Source of the DNA: Eubacterium sp. | GTDB lineage: Bacteria > Bacillota > Clostridia > Lachnospirales > Lachnospiraceae | DNA length: 64,000 nt | Direction: 5' to 3' | Assembly (NCBI GenBank): GCA_024698585.1 | Contig: JAILRB010000064.1 | Span: forward strand, 62,001-126,000 | Shown here: piece after piece, positions 32,244-40,578 of the stretch | Layout of the letters: each line of letters begins with the position of its first letter | Numbering within the stretch: position 1 is the stretch's first letter | Program-made: the position numbers and the translations under genes | The notes under the pieces: generated by a model | Databases searched by the model: none | Told to the model about the DNA's origin: nothing | What the model saw: only the letters and a program-made list of their open reading frames with translations

Positions 32244-32504
32244 ATGAGCGATTTACGTAGTACACAGTTTTTTAAGGTTCCAGAGGAACAGACTATTGGA
32301 GTTGAAGAAATTTTAGAAAAGGTTTATGCTGCATTGGCAGAAAAAGGATATAATCCGGTAAACCAGATTGTTGGTTATGTTATGTCAGGAGATCCGACAT
32401 ACATTACCAGTCACAATAATGCCAGAAGTCTGATTATGAAAGTGGAACGTGACGAACTGATTGAAGAGACAGTAAAATACTATATCAATAACAAACTTCG
32501 CTAA
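32244..32504 (+). CDS. ireB: IreB-family regulatory protein (UPF0297)
   Basis: 86 residues, matching the UPF0297/IreB family along its whole length ([40 protein letters not shown]). In Enterococcus the homologue is a Thr-phosphorylated target of the PASTA kinase IreK and controls cephalosporin tolerance. It begins the conserved ireB-ruvX-DUF1292 set. ATG 32244 is preceded by AAGGACGTG. Confidence 0.93.
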   Translation: MSDLRSTQFFKVPEEQTIGVEEILEKVYAALAEKGYNPVNQIVGYVMSGDPTYITSHNNARSLIMKVERDELIEETVKYYINNKLR

Positions 32505-32525
32505 AGGCAGTTATTGTAGTTCGAG

Positions 32526-32546
32526 AAAGGTCTTAGGGCCTTTTTT
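32526..32546 (+). terminator. Short attenuator-like hairpin between ireB and ruvX
   Basis: AAAGGTC-TTAG-GGCCTTT followed by TTT, a 7-bp stem with a U-run. It probably reduces read-through from ireB. Confidence 0.55.
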
Positions 32547-32564
32547 GACGTGCATAGAGGTAAG

Positions 32565-32993
32565 ATGAGAATTTTAGGTTTAGATTATGGGTCGAAGACA
32601 GTTGGGGTAGCAGTGACCGACGAATTAGGACTGACTGCCCAGGGGGTGGAAATCATCAGAAGGGATTCTCCGAAAAAACTTCGCAGAACCCTTGCGCGTA
32701 TTCAGGAGTTAGTGGAACAGTATCAGGTGGAAAAGATTGTATTGGGATATCCGGTGATGCTGAGCGGTGATGAAGGAATCCGAGTGGAAAAAACCAAGGA
32801 ATTTGCTTTGCTGTTAGAGAAGAGGACTGGAAAAGAGGTTGTCTTTCAGGATGAGAGGCTGACCACGGTGGAAGCCTATGAAATCATGGATGAAGTGGGC
32901 ATTAAAAAGGAAGAACGCTATAAGTATGTGGATCAGATTGCTGCCACCATTATTCTGGAAGATTATATGAATCAAAGCGAAATGAATAAATAG
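32565..32993 (+). CDS. ruvX: YqgF/RuvX-family Holliday junction resolvase-like nuclease
   Basis: 142 residues with an RNase H-like fold: GLDYGSKTVGVAVTD (metal Asp), VLGYPVMLSG and the acidic DERLTTVEA. The family acts in 16S rRNA 5'-end maturation and possibly on recombination intermediates. ATG 32565 is chosen over a GTG at 32550 because it follows AGAGG and the fold starts directly after it. It lies between ireB and a DUF1292 gene, as in Bacillus. Confidence 0.93.
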   Translation: MRILGLDYGSKTVGVAVTDELGLTAQGVEIIRRDSPKKLRRTLARIQELVEQYQVEKIVLGYPVMLSGDEGIRVEKTKEFALLLEKRTGKEVVFQDERLTTVEAYEIMDEVGIKKEERYKYVDQIAATIILEDYMNQSEMNK

Positions 32994-33012
32994 GGTTTGC
33001 TTAGGAGAAAAA

Positions 33013-33270
33013 ATGGAAGAGAAAATTATATTGTTGGATGACGAAGGCAATGAAATTGAAATGTTCATTGTAGAAGAAACACGAATTAATAATGTGAATT
33101 ACATTCTCGTTACAGAGGATGATAGTGAGGAAGCGGAAGCTTATATATTTAAAGATGTATCTGATGACAAAGATGAAGATGCTATTTATGAACCTGTTGA
33201 GGATGAAGAAGAAATCAGTTATATCGGAAAGATTTTTTCAGAATTACTGGAAGATACAGATTTTGTTTAG
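33013..33270 (+). CDS. DUF1292 family protein (YrzB-like)
   Basis: 85 residues, very acidic, with the DUF1292 pattern: I-x-L-x-D-E-x-G-N-E at the N-terminus, then NYILVTEDD and EAYIFKD strands. Function unknown. It is always found near ireB and ruvX in Firmicutes. ATG 33013 follows AGGAG. Confidence 0.88.
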   Translation: MEEKIILLDDEGNEIEMFIVEETRINNVNYILVTEDDSEEAEAYIFKDVSDDKDEDAIYEPVEDEEEISYIGKIFSELLEDTDFV

Positions 33271-33346
33271 TACCTTGATTTTTGGGCGTTAGTACATAAG
33301 TTTTATGTTGTTCGGAAATAAAGGAAAAGAGGAGGAGAAAGATTAT

Positions 33347-35008
33347 ATGGATGATAATTCAAGAATAAAGATTATTCCACTGGGAGGTTTGGAACAGATT
33401 GGAATGAATATGACTGCCTTTGAATACAATGACAGTATTGTTGTTGTGGATTGCGGTTTGTCATTCCCGGATGATGATATGTTGGGAATCGACTGCGTTA
33501 TTCCTGATATCACATTCTTAAGAGAAAACAAAGATAAGATTAAAGGGTTTGTCATTACCCATGGACATGAAGATCATATCGGCGCGTTACCATATGTGCT
33601 TCAGGAAATCAATGTTCCTGTCTATGGAACAAAACTGACCATCGGTATCATTGAAGGAAAACTGGAAGAGCATGAATTACTTGGAACTGTAAAGAGAAAA
33701 GTGATGCGCTTTGGTCAGAGCATTCACCTGGGTGATTTTCGAATTGAATTCATTCGAACGAATCACAGTATCGCAGACGCAGCAGCCCTTGCGATTCATA
33801 CACCGCTTGGAATTATTGTCCATACCGGTGACTTTAAGGTGGATTACACACCTGTTTTCGGTGATGCAATTAACCTGACACGTTTCAGTGAATTAGGAAA
33901 AAAAGGTGTATTGGCATTGATGTGTGACAGTACCAATGTATTGAGACCGGGATTTACTCCGTCCGAAAGTACCGTTGGTGCAACTTTTGATAACATTTTT
34001 GCTTCACACCAGAAGAACAGAATTATTATTGCAACCTTTGCTTCTAATGTAGACCGTGTACAGCAGATTATTAACACGGCCTGCAAGTATAACCGTAAGG
34101 TTGTTGTGGAAGGTCGAAGCATGGTAAATATCATTTCGGTTGCAAGAGAGATGGAATATTTGGATATTCCGGATAACACCTTGATTTCCGTGGAAGAAAT
34201 GAAGAATTACACGGATGAGCAGTTGGTACTTATTACAACAGGTAGCCAGGGAGAATCCATGGCGGCATTATCCCGTATGGCGGCGTCGCTGCATCGTAAG
34301 GTTACGATTCAGCCGAGCGATACGATTGTATTCAGTTCCACTCCGATTCCGGGAAATGAAAAAGCAGTATCTAAGGTAATCAATGAATTATACATGAAGG
34401 GTGCAGAAGTAATTATGCACGAAACCCATGTTTCAGGACATGCTTGCCAGGAAGAAATTAAATTGATTTATTCTTTGGTAAAACCGAAATATTCCATTCC
34501 GGTGCACGGTGAGTTCAGACACCTGAAGGCTCAGGGAGAATTAGCCATGAGCATGGGGGTTCCAAAGGAAAATGTATTCCTGATGGAATCTGGTGATGTA
34601 CTGGGAATTGGCGAAGAAGATGCAAAGATTGTGGGAAAGGTTCCGGCAGGTTCCGTTTTAGTTGACGGTCTGGGTGTCGGCGATGTTGGTAATATTGTAT
34701 TACGAGACCGTCAGAATTTGGCAGAAAACGGAATTATCATTGTCGTTTTAACATTAGAAAAATACACCAATCAGGTTCTTGCAGGACCGGACATTGTAAC
34801 AAGAGGTTTTGTTTATGTTCGTGAAGCAGAACATTTGATTGATGATGCAAGAGATGTGGTTGCCACAGCGTTAGATGACTGTTTCAGACAGGGATCTGCT
34901 GATTGGGGAAAAATTAAGATGGTTGTAAAAGACAGTTTGGGAGAATATCTCTGGAAGAAGATGAGAAGAAGCCCAATGATCTTGCCGATTATTATGGAGG
35001 TTGACTAA
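33347..35008 (+). CDS. Ribonuclease J
   Basis: 553 residues, the normal RNase J size. Metallo-beta-lactamase and beta-CASP domains with the zinc motif HGHEDHIG (about residues 73-80), HTGDFK, a beta-CASP SGHACQEE, and the conserved PVHGEFRHLKAQ; the C-terminal domain follows. It has 5'-3' exonuclease and endonuclease activity on mRNA and rRNA. ATG 33347 follows GAGGAGGAG and gives the family's usual N-terminus (NSRIKIIPLGGLEQIGMN); an ATG at 33305 would add 14 residues that include the ribosome site. It sits inside the Bacillus-type yrzB-mltG-trmR order, where that genome has no rnj gene. Confidence 0.94.
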   Translation: MDDNSRIKIIPLGGLEQIGMNMTAFEYNDSIVVVDCGLSFPDDDMLGIDCVIPDITFLRENKDKIKGFVITHGHEDHIGALPYVLQEINVPVYGTKLTIGIIEGKLEEHELLGTVKRKVMRFGQSIHLGDFRIEFIRTNHSIADAAALAIHTPLGIIVHTGDFKVDYTPVFGDAINLTRFSELGKKGVLALMCDSTNVLRPGFTPSESTVGATFDNIFASHQKNRIIIATFASNVDRVQQIINTACKYNRKVVVEGRSMVNIISVAREMEYLDIPDNTLISVEEMKNYTDEQLVLITTGSQGESMAALSRMAASLHRKVTIQPSDTIVFSSTPIPGNEKAVSKVINELYMKGAEVIMHETHVSGHACQEEIKLIYSLVKPKYSIPVHGEFRHLKAQGELAMSMGVPKENVFLMESGDVLGIGEEDAKIVGKVPAGSVLVDGLGVGDVGNIVLRDRQNLAENGIIIVVLTLEKYTNQVLAGPDIVTRGFVYVREAEHLIDDARDVVATALDDCFRQGSADWGKIKMVVKDSLGEYLWKKMRRSPMILPIIMEVD

Positions 35009-35013
35009 AATCA

Positions 35014-35415
35014 ATGGAACAGAATAAATCCTCGCAAAGTTTTGCAAAAGTATCCTTGAAAATATTGAAATACGTGATTTTGGCGGCAATTGCCATTGCC
35101 TGTGCCACTTCATCCTATCATTTTGGAAAACAGATCTTCAGTGATGCCGGCGTGGAAAAAGCACCGGGAACGGATATGCCTTACACGGTAAGTGAAGGAA
35201 CATCCATTGATGAACTGGGAAATGAACTGGAAGAATTAGGGGTAATTAACAGTGCCAATGTCTTTAAGGTGCAGTCGTATATTTACAAGGTGCGCAGTGT
35301 AAAACCGGGAACCTATCAGTTTAATACATCATATGGAGCAGAGGAAATCTTCAGAATCATTAGTCAGGGTCCTGAAGAAGTGAAAGCAGAAGAAACAACG
35401 GAGGAAGCAGAATGA
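35014..35415 (+). CDS. Short MltG/YceG-like membrane protein lacking the catalytic domain
   Basis: 133 residues: a cytoplasmic basic start, one membrane span (about 18-35) and then a LysM-like subdomain with YTVSEGTSIDELGNELEELGVINSANVF and KPGTYQFNTSYGAEEIFRIIS. This matches only the N-terminal third of the endolytic transglycosylase MltG. The catalytic YceG domain with its active Glu is missing, and the protein ends in an acidic tail. The position between a DUF1292/RNase J block and trmR is that of mltG (yrrL) in Bacillus, so this is probably a reduced remnant or a regulatory form. It overlaps trmR by four bases. Confidence 0.75.
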   Translation: MEQNKSSQSFAKVSLKILKYVILAAIAIACATSSYHFGKQIFSDAGVEKAPGTDMPYTVSEGTSIDELGNELEELGVINSANVFKVQSYIYKVRSVKPGTYQFNTSYGAEEIFRIISQGPEEVKAEETTEEAE

Positions 35416-36053
35416 TTGTCGATGAAAGAATCGCCACATACATTCGCTCATTGGAAACGCCCAACAGTCCGTTACTGGAGGCAATAGAAGAAGAGGCACA
35501 TATCGATAAGGTACCTATCATAAGAAAAGAGATGGAGAGCTTTCTTAAGGTCATACTTATGATGCAAAAGCCGAAGAAAATATTAGAGCTGGGGACCGCT
35601 ATCGGTTACTCAGCCCTTTTTATGAGTGAGTGTGTTGCATTGGATGAACTGATTACAATTGAAAACTACGAAAAAAGAATTCCCATTGCCAAGGAAAATT
35701 TCAAGAAGGCAGGGAAGGAAAATGTCATTAAGCTTTTAGAAGGAGACGCCATGGAACTCATGCCGACTCTGGAAGCACAACAGTTTGATTTCGTCTTTAT
35801 GGATGCAGCAAAGGCTCAGTATATTTACTTTCTTCCGGAAGTGTTGCGTCTGATGAAACCGGGAGCGGTCCTGGTGACAGACAATATTCTTCAGGAAGGG
35901 GATTTGATTGAATCCCGATTCACAGTGAAACGACGGGACCGAACCATTCATAAGAGAATGAGGGAATATTTGGAAGTGGTGAAGAATCATCCGGAATTGG
36001 AAACCAGCATTGTTCCGATTGGGGATGGAATCACCATCAGTGTTAAGAAATAG
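35412..36053 (+). CDS. trmR: tRNA 5-hydroxyuridine O-methyltransferase TrmR (class I SAM)
   Basis: 213 residues with an O-methyltransferase family 3 fold: SAM loop LELGTAIGYSALFM (about 56-69), ITIENYEKR, and metal-binding VFMDAAKAQY / VTDNILQ. In Bacillus the YrrM homologue methylates ho5U34 to mo5U34 in tRNA. The next gene is the matching U32 protein that makes ho5U, which supports this assignment over a catechol methyltransferase. It overlaps the upstream gene by four bases. Confidence 0.85.
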   Translation: MIVDERIATYIRSLETPNSPLLEAIEEEAHIDKVPIIRKEMESFLKVILMMQKPKKILELGTAIGYSALFMSECVALDELITIENYEKRIPIAKENFKKAGKENVIKLLEGDAMELMPTLEAQQFDFVFMDAAKAQYIYFLPEVLRLMKPGAVLVTDNILQEGDLIESRFTVKRRDRTIHKRMREYLEVVKNHPELETSIVPIGDGITISVKK

Positions 36054-36069
36054 AGGGTAGGAGAAAGAA

Positions 36070-37299
36070 ATGAGAAAACCTGAATTATTGATTCCGGCAA
36101 GTAGTCTGGAAGTTTTAAAAACTGCAGTACGCTTTGGTGCGGATGCAGTGTATATTGGTGGAGAAGTGTTTGGTTTGCGTGCTAAAGCAAAGAATTTCTC
36201 ACTGGAGGAAATGAAGGAAGGCGTTTTGTATGCCCATGAATATGGTGTAAAGGTATACGTTACAGCCAATATTTTGGCCCATAATGCGGATATTGAACCG
36301 GTGAAGGCATATTTCCTCGACTTAAAGGAAGTAAAGCCGGATGCGCTGATTATTTCTGACCCTGCCGTTTTTACCATTGCAAAGGAAATGTTGCCGGATA
36401 TGGAACTACATATCAGCACCCAGGCCAATAACACGAATTACGGAACTTATAATTTCTGGTATGGCTTAGGCGCAAAGCGTGTGGTATCAGCCAGAGAATT
36501 GTCCATGGCTGAAATCAAGGAAATCAGAAATCACATTCCGGAAGATATGGAAATTGAAACATTCATTCATGGAGCCATGTGTATTTCTTATTCCGGACGT
36601 TGCCTGTTAAGCAGTTTTATGGCAGGAAGAGATGCCAATAAAGGTGCATGCACTCATCCATGCCGTTGGAAATATGCAGTTATGGAAGAATCCAGACCGG
36701 GAGAATATATGCCGGTAGAGGAAAATGAGCGTGGAACATATATCTTTAACTCCAAGGATTTATGTATGATTGAACACATTCCGGAACTGGTGGATGCAGG
36801 AATTGACAGTTTTAAGATTGAAGGACGTATGAAGACAGCCCTTTATGTGGCAACGGTTGCAAGAACTTATCGTATGGCAATTGATGACTTCTTCGAAAGT
36901 CCGGAAAAATATCAGCAGAATCTGCCGAAATACAAGGAATTGATTTCTCAGTGCACATACCGTCAGTACACCACGGGATTCTTTTTCGGAAAACCGGATG
37001 AGACCGCTCAGATTTATGACAGCAATGTCTATGAACGAGATTACACTTATCTGGGAATTGTGGACGAGGTGATTGGAGAAAAGACATATCAGCTGGAACA
37101 GAAAAATAAGTTCTGTGTCAATGACGAAATCGAAATCATGAAGGCAGATGGAAAGGACATTAAGACCACCGTGATTTCCATTCAGGATGAGGAAGGCAAT
37201 GAAATGGATAGTTGTCCTCATCCAAAGCAAATCATTCGTGTAACCTTAAGTGAGGTAGCAAAAAAAGGTGATTTGTTACGTGTTAAGAGCGAGAATTAA
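36070..37299 (+). CDS. trhP: U32-family protein TrhP, tRNA U34 hydroxylation
   Basis: 409 residues. The U32 signature ETFIHGAMCISYSGRCLLSS (about residues 162-181) with its conserved cysteines is intact, together with GACTHPCRWKY and IEGRMKTALYVA. Although named collagenase-like peptidases, members of this group (YrrN/YrrO, TrhP) are needed for prephenate-dependent hydroxylation of U34 in tRNA. It is 16 bases after trmR, so the two steps of mo5U formation are encoded side by side. A single U32 protein is present here, whereas Bacillus has two. Confidence 0.85.
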   Translation: MRKPELLIPASSLEVLKTAVRFGADAVYIGGEVFGLRAKAKNFSLEEMKEGVLYAHEYGVKVYVTANILAHNADIEPVKAYFLDLKEVKPDALIISDPAVFTIAKEMLPDMELHISTQANNTNYGTYNFWYGLGAKRVVSARELSMAEIKEIRNHIPEDMEIETFIHGAMCISYSGRCLLSSFMAGRDANKGACTHPCRWKYAVMEESRPGEYMPVEENERGTYIFNSKDLCMIEHIPELVDAGIDSFKIEGRMKTALYVATVARTYRMAIDDFFESPEKYQQNLPKYKELISQCTYRQYTTGFFFGKPDETAQIYDSNVYERDYTYLGIVDEVIGEKTYQLEQKNKFCVNDEIEIMKADGKDIKTTVISIQDEEGNEMDSCPHPKQIIRVTLSEVAKKGDLLRVKSEN

Positions 37300-37314
37300 A
37301 TAAGAGATAGACAG

Positions 37315-37367
37315 GCACCCCATTGCAGGCTTACGCATAAAATGTGATAAGCAGGTAATGGGGTGTT
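37315..37367 (+). terminator. Long hairpin between trhP and sigK, overlapping the sigK ribosome site
   Basis: CACCCCATT pairs with AATGGGGTG (37356-37364), and inside GCTTACGCAT pairs with ATGTGATAAGC; TTTTC follows and sigK starts at 37371. The right arm includes the only plausible ribosome site (GGGGTG), so the element could both end trhP transcripts and hold down sigK translation. Confidence 0.55.
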
Positions 37368-37370
37368 TTC

Positions 37371-38006
37371 ATGATCAGTTTTCCGAAACCTCTTACATTA
37401 GAGGAAGAGCAAGAATATCTTCAGAAAATGAAAGCAGGAGATAAGGAGGCAACGGATATTTTGATTGAAAGGAATCAGAGGCTGGTTGCCCATATTGCAA
37501 AAAAGTATTACAGCGAGAACCGGGATCACGAAGATTTAATATCCATTGGAACCATTGGTTTGATTAAGGCAGTACAGACGTATAATCCTGACAAGGGAAA
37601 CCGATTGGTTACCTATGCGTCCAAGTGTATTGAGAATGAACTGTTAATGATGCTTCGGGGAGAAAAGAAACGAAGCCGGGATGTCTATCTGGAAGAGCCG
37701 ATTGGAACGGATAAGGAGGGGAATTCCATTAACCTGATTGATGTGATTGTCACGGATGAAATGGATGCCCTGGAACAGTTGGAACACGCAGAGGATCTGG
37801 TCCGTGTGAAACAATATGTTAAAACGGAATTATCCGGGAGAGAACGGGAAGTGATTGAATCACGATTCGGACTTAATGGTAGAAAGCCAATGACACAGAT
37901 GATGGTGGGCGAACAGCTTGGAATCTCCAGAAGTTATATTAGCCGGATTGAAAAAAGTGCCTTGGAAAAGTTGAAAAAAGCCTTTGACAACACATATAAA
38001 AAGTGA
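37371..38006 (+). CDS. sigK: Sporulation sigma factor K
   Basis: 211 residues, sigma-70 regions 2-4. Region 2 reads DLISIGTIGLIKAVQTY and the SigK-type KGNRLVTYASKCIENELLMMLR; EPIGTDKEGN and the C-terminal helix-turn-helix ISRSYISRIEKSALEKL complete the match. The protein begins at the point (SFPKPL) where mature Bacillus SigK begins, so the 20-residue inhibitory pro-sequence is absent, and the gene is not split by a skin element. It should drive late mother-cell sporulation genes. The host is therefore probably a spore former or derived from one. Confidence 0.9.
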   Translation: MISFPKPLTLEEEQEYLQKMKAGDKEATDILIERNQRLVAHIAKKYYSENRDHEDLISIGTIGLIKAVQTYNPDKGNRLVTYASKCIENELLMMLRGEKKRSRDVYLEEPIGTDKEGNSINLIDVIVTDEMDALEQLEHAEDLVRVKQYVKTELSGREREVIESRFGLNGRKPMTQMMVGEQLGISRSYISRIEKSALEKLKKAFDNTYKK

Positions 38007-38054
38007 TATATAAAATGTGAGAATAATGAACGGGAGTATGAAGAGGGGAAAAAC

Positions 38055-39545
38055 GTGGTAAGTAAAATAAACTGTATGACTGTTACGGGGATCGATGTGG
38101 TTCCGGTAATGGTAGAAACAGATATTAGTAGTGGCCTGCCTGCATTTGATATGGTGGGCCTTTTGGCGTCGGATATTAAGGAATCCAGACAACGGGTCCG
38201 AACCGCGCTGAAAAATTCCGGATATGTGATTCCGCCGAAAAAAATCACCATTAATTTTGCACCGGGAAACATTCATAAAAACGGAACCTATTTTGATGTG
38301 GCGGTGGCAATTTCCATTCTGAAGGCACTGGAGATTGTGGAAGGAGAAATGGAGGACAAGCTGTTTCTGGGTGAATTGAGCCTGAATGGAGCAGTGTTAA
38401 AAGTTCCGGGGGCATTGCCCATTGTGCTGGAGGCGGCCAAGAGAGGGTGTAAGCAATGTTTTGTCCCGTGGGATAATTTGGAAGAGTGCGACTTCATCCA
38501 GCAGATCCAGGTCATTGGAGTAAAAAAATTAAATGACATTGTGAGAATTCTTGCCGGTGGAAGCGTGGAAGCGCGAAAGGGTGTAACGGAAAAAAGAATG
38601 GAACCCTTATATGATTTTAAAGCTATCCGGGGACAGACAATGGCACGAAAGGCTGCGGAGATTGCGGCGGCGGGGATGCATAATCTGTTGATGATTGGAC
38701 CTCCGGGAACGGGAAAAACAAGAATTGCAAAGACAATGCCTTCCATCTTGCCGGATCTTAGCGAAGAGGAACGAATTGAGATATCCGGGATTCAGAGTAT
38801 TGCGGGATTGTTAGAAGGGGGACTGGTTCAAGAGCGTCCCTTTCGAAGTCCACACCATACCTCCACGGTATCTGCCATGATTGGAGGACGGACTTACCCG
38901 AAGCCGGGAGAAGTGACACTGGCAAATCTTGGGGTATTGTATCTGGATGAGTTTCCGGAGTTTTCCAGAAATGTAGTGGAGACCCTGCGTCAGCCGATGG
39001 AGGATGGTGTGGTACGGATTGCGCGCAGCGGAGGGGTATATCAGTTTCCGGCTGACTTTATGTTAGTGGCGTCCATGAATCCCTGCAGGTGTGGGTACTA
39101 TCCCGACCGTAAACGATGTCAATGCACAGAACGGGATGTGAAAAAATATTTGGAAAAAATCAGTGGGCCAATCCTTGACCGGATTGATCTTTCTGTTCGT
39201 ATGAACCCGGTTTCTTTTTGGGAACTGCGGGGGGATGTGGTGGAGGAAGATTCCGCCACCATAAAGAGACGAGTGAATCGGGCATTGGAGTGCCAGCGGG
39301 AGCGGTATCAGAAGGAAACCATCCGATTTAACAGTCAGCTTACCGGAGAACAGATAACGGTGTATTGTCCCCTGGGAAAGAAGGAAGAGGAATTGGCACG
39401 GGAAATCTATGAAAGCATGGAATTGAGTGTCCGTGGGTATGAAAAACTGTTAAAGGTAGCCCGAACCATTTCTGATTTAAATGGAAAGGAAGAAATCGGC
39501 TGCGAAGAATTAATGAAGGCTTTGGCTTTTAGGACTGCAAGCTAA
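38055..39545 (+). CDS. YifB/ComM-family Mg-chelatase-like AAA+ ATPase
   Basis: 496 residues. The N-terminal Lon-protease-like domain starts with SKINCMTVTGID and has the GLPAFDMVG core. The Mg-chelatase AAA+ domain follows, with Walker A GPPGTGKTR (about 216-224), Walker B VLYLDEFPEF and a zinc-type Cys cluster (CRCGYYPDRKRCQC). ComM relatives act as branch-migration helicases in natural transformation. The start is GTG 38055 with GAGGGG upstream. It is 12 bases before dprA, as is usual. Confidence 0.92.
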   Translation: MVSKINCMTVTGIDVVPVMVETDISSGLPAFDMVGLLASDIKESRQRVRTALKNSGYVIPPKKITINFAPGNIHKNGTYFDVAVAISILKALEIVEGEMEDKLFLGELSLNGAVLKVPGALPIVLEAAKRGCKQCFVPWDNLEECDFIQQIQVIGVKKLNDIVRILAGGSVEARKGVTEKRMEPLYDFKAIRGQTMARKAAEIAAAGMHNLLMIGPPGTGKTRIAKTMPSILPDLSEEERIEISGIQSIAGLLEGGLVQERPFRSPHHTSTVSAMIGGRTYPKPGEVTLANLGVLYLDEFPEFSRNVVETLRQPMEDGVVRIARSGGVYQFPADFMLVASMNPCRCGYYPDRKRCQCTERDVKKYLEKISGPILDRIDLSVRMNPVSFWELRGDVVEEDSATIKRRVNRALECQRERYQKETIRFNSQLTGEQITVYCPLGKKEEELAREIYESMELSVRGYEKLLKVARTISDLNGKEEIGCEELMKALAFRTAS

Positions 39546-39557
39546 GGGGGGAGAGGA

Positions 39558-40412
39558 ATGGAAATTCAGTGTGTAAAAGTGGGGGATTCCCGTTATCCAA
39601 AGAAGTTATTGAATATTTCAGAGAAACCGAAGGAACTCTATTATCTTGGAAATCTTCCCAGGGAAGACGTTCCGTCGGTGGCGATGATTGGTGCGCGAGG
39701 ATGTTCTGCCTATGGGAAACGTTTTGCGGGAAAGATTGCGAAGGAACTTTCCGATGCGGGAGTACAGATCATTAGTGGCATGGCAAGGGGAATTGATACC
39801 CGATGTCAGGAGGGGGCTCTGGAAGGAAAGAGTCCTACATTTGCGGTTTTGGGATGTGGCGTGGATCTTTGTTATCCGGAAGAAAATCAGGGACTATATG
39901 AAAAGATTTTAGAACGGGGGGGAGGGATTCTGTCAGAATATCCGCCGGGGGACAAGCCTCTTGCCTGGCATTTTCCCCAGAGAAACCGTATCATCAGCGG
40001 CCTGTCAGAGCTTGTGGTTGTTATTGAGGCAAGGGTTAAGAGTGGAAGCCTGATTACAGTGGAATGGGCATTGGAACAGGGAAAGGATATTATGGCACTT
40101 CCCGGTCGAGTGGATGACCCGTTAAGTGAGGGCTGTAACAGACTGATTAAGTCCGGTGCCGGCATCGTGATGGAACCCGGGGATATTCTGGAAGCATTAC
40201 ACTGGGAATGGAATGAAAAAAGTGAACTCCGGATGAATGGATCCGGACAGGCAGCATTGATCCTGGAAGCACTGGGGAGTGAAATGAAAAATCTGGAGGA
40301 ACTTATGGAACAAACAAAACTGAATTACAAAGAGGTCATGAGCGCATTGTTCCAATTGCAAAAGAATGGTTTTGTGGAACAACCCATGGAAGGTTATTTC
40401 CTTCAAAAATAA
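39558..40412 (+). CDS. dprA: DNA-processing protein DprA
   Basis: 284 residues, shorter than many DprA proteins. Rossmann core with MIGARGCSAYGKRF (about 42-55), ISGMARGIDTRCQEGAL, VLGCGVDLCYPEEN and the SGSLITVEWALEQGK segment, then a C-terminal winged helix. It lacks the N-terminal SAM domain. DprA loads RecA onto incoming single-stranded DNA in transformation. ATG 39558 follows GGGGAGAGG. Confidence 0.95.
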   Translation: MEIQCVKVGDSRYPKKLLNISEKPKELYYLGNLPREDVPSVAMIGARGCSAYGKRFAGKIAKELSDAGVQIISGMARGIDTRCQEGALEGKSPTFAVLGCGVDLCYPEENQGLYEKILERGGGILSEYPPGDKPLAWHFPQRNRIISGLSELVVVIEARVKSGSLITVEWALEQGKDIMALPGRVDDPLSEGCNRLIKSGAGIVMEPGDILEALHWEWNEKSELRMNGSGQAALILEALGSEMKNLEELMEQTKLNYKEVMSALFQLQKNGFVEQPMEGYFLQK

Positions 40413-40476
40413 TTTTCAGGGGTTATATACTACGTATATAAAGAATATGATGGAAAAATGAATGTAAAAATATCTC

Positions 40477-40505
40477 TTGAAAAAGGTTTTTTCTTGGTGT
40501 ATAGT
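40477..40505 (+). promoter_or_regulatory. Promoter of topA
   Basis: TTGAAA (40477-40482), a 17-base spacer and TATAGT (40500-40505), about 75 bases before the topA ATG in an AT-rich stretch. Confidence 0.6.
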
Positions 40506-40578
40506 GTGGTGTGTTTGAAAAAAATTGAAAAGTTTCTACTATATACAGAAAATGAAAATAGGTGTTAAGGAGTATTTC

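Noticed and set aside
35736-36434. 232-codon minus-strand open frame spanning trmR and trhP
   Set aside because: Both plus-strand genes have clear family motifs; the reverse frame has no ribosome site or recognisable domain.
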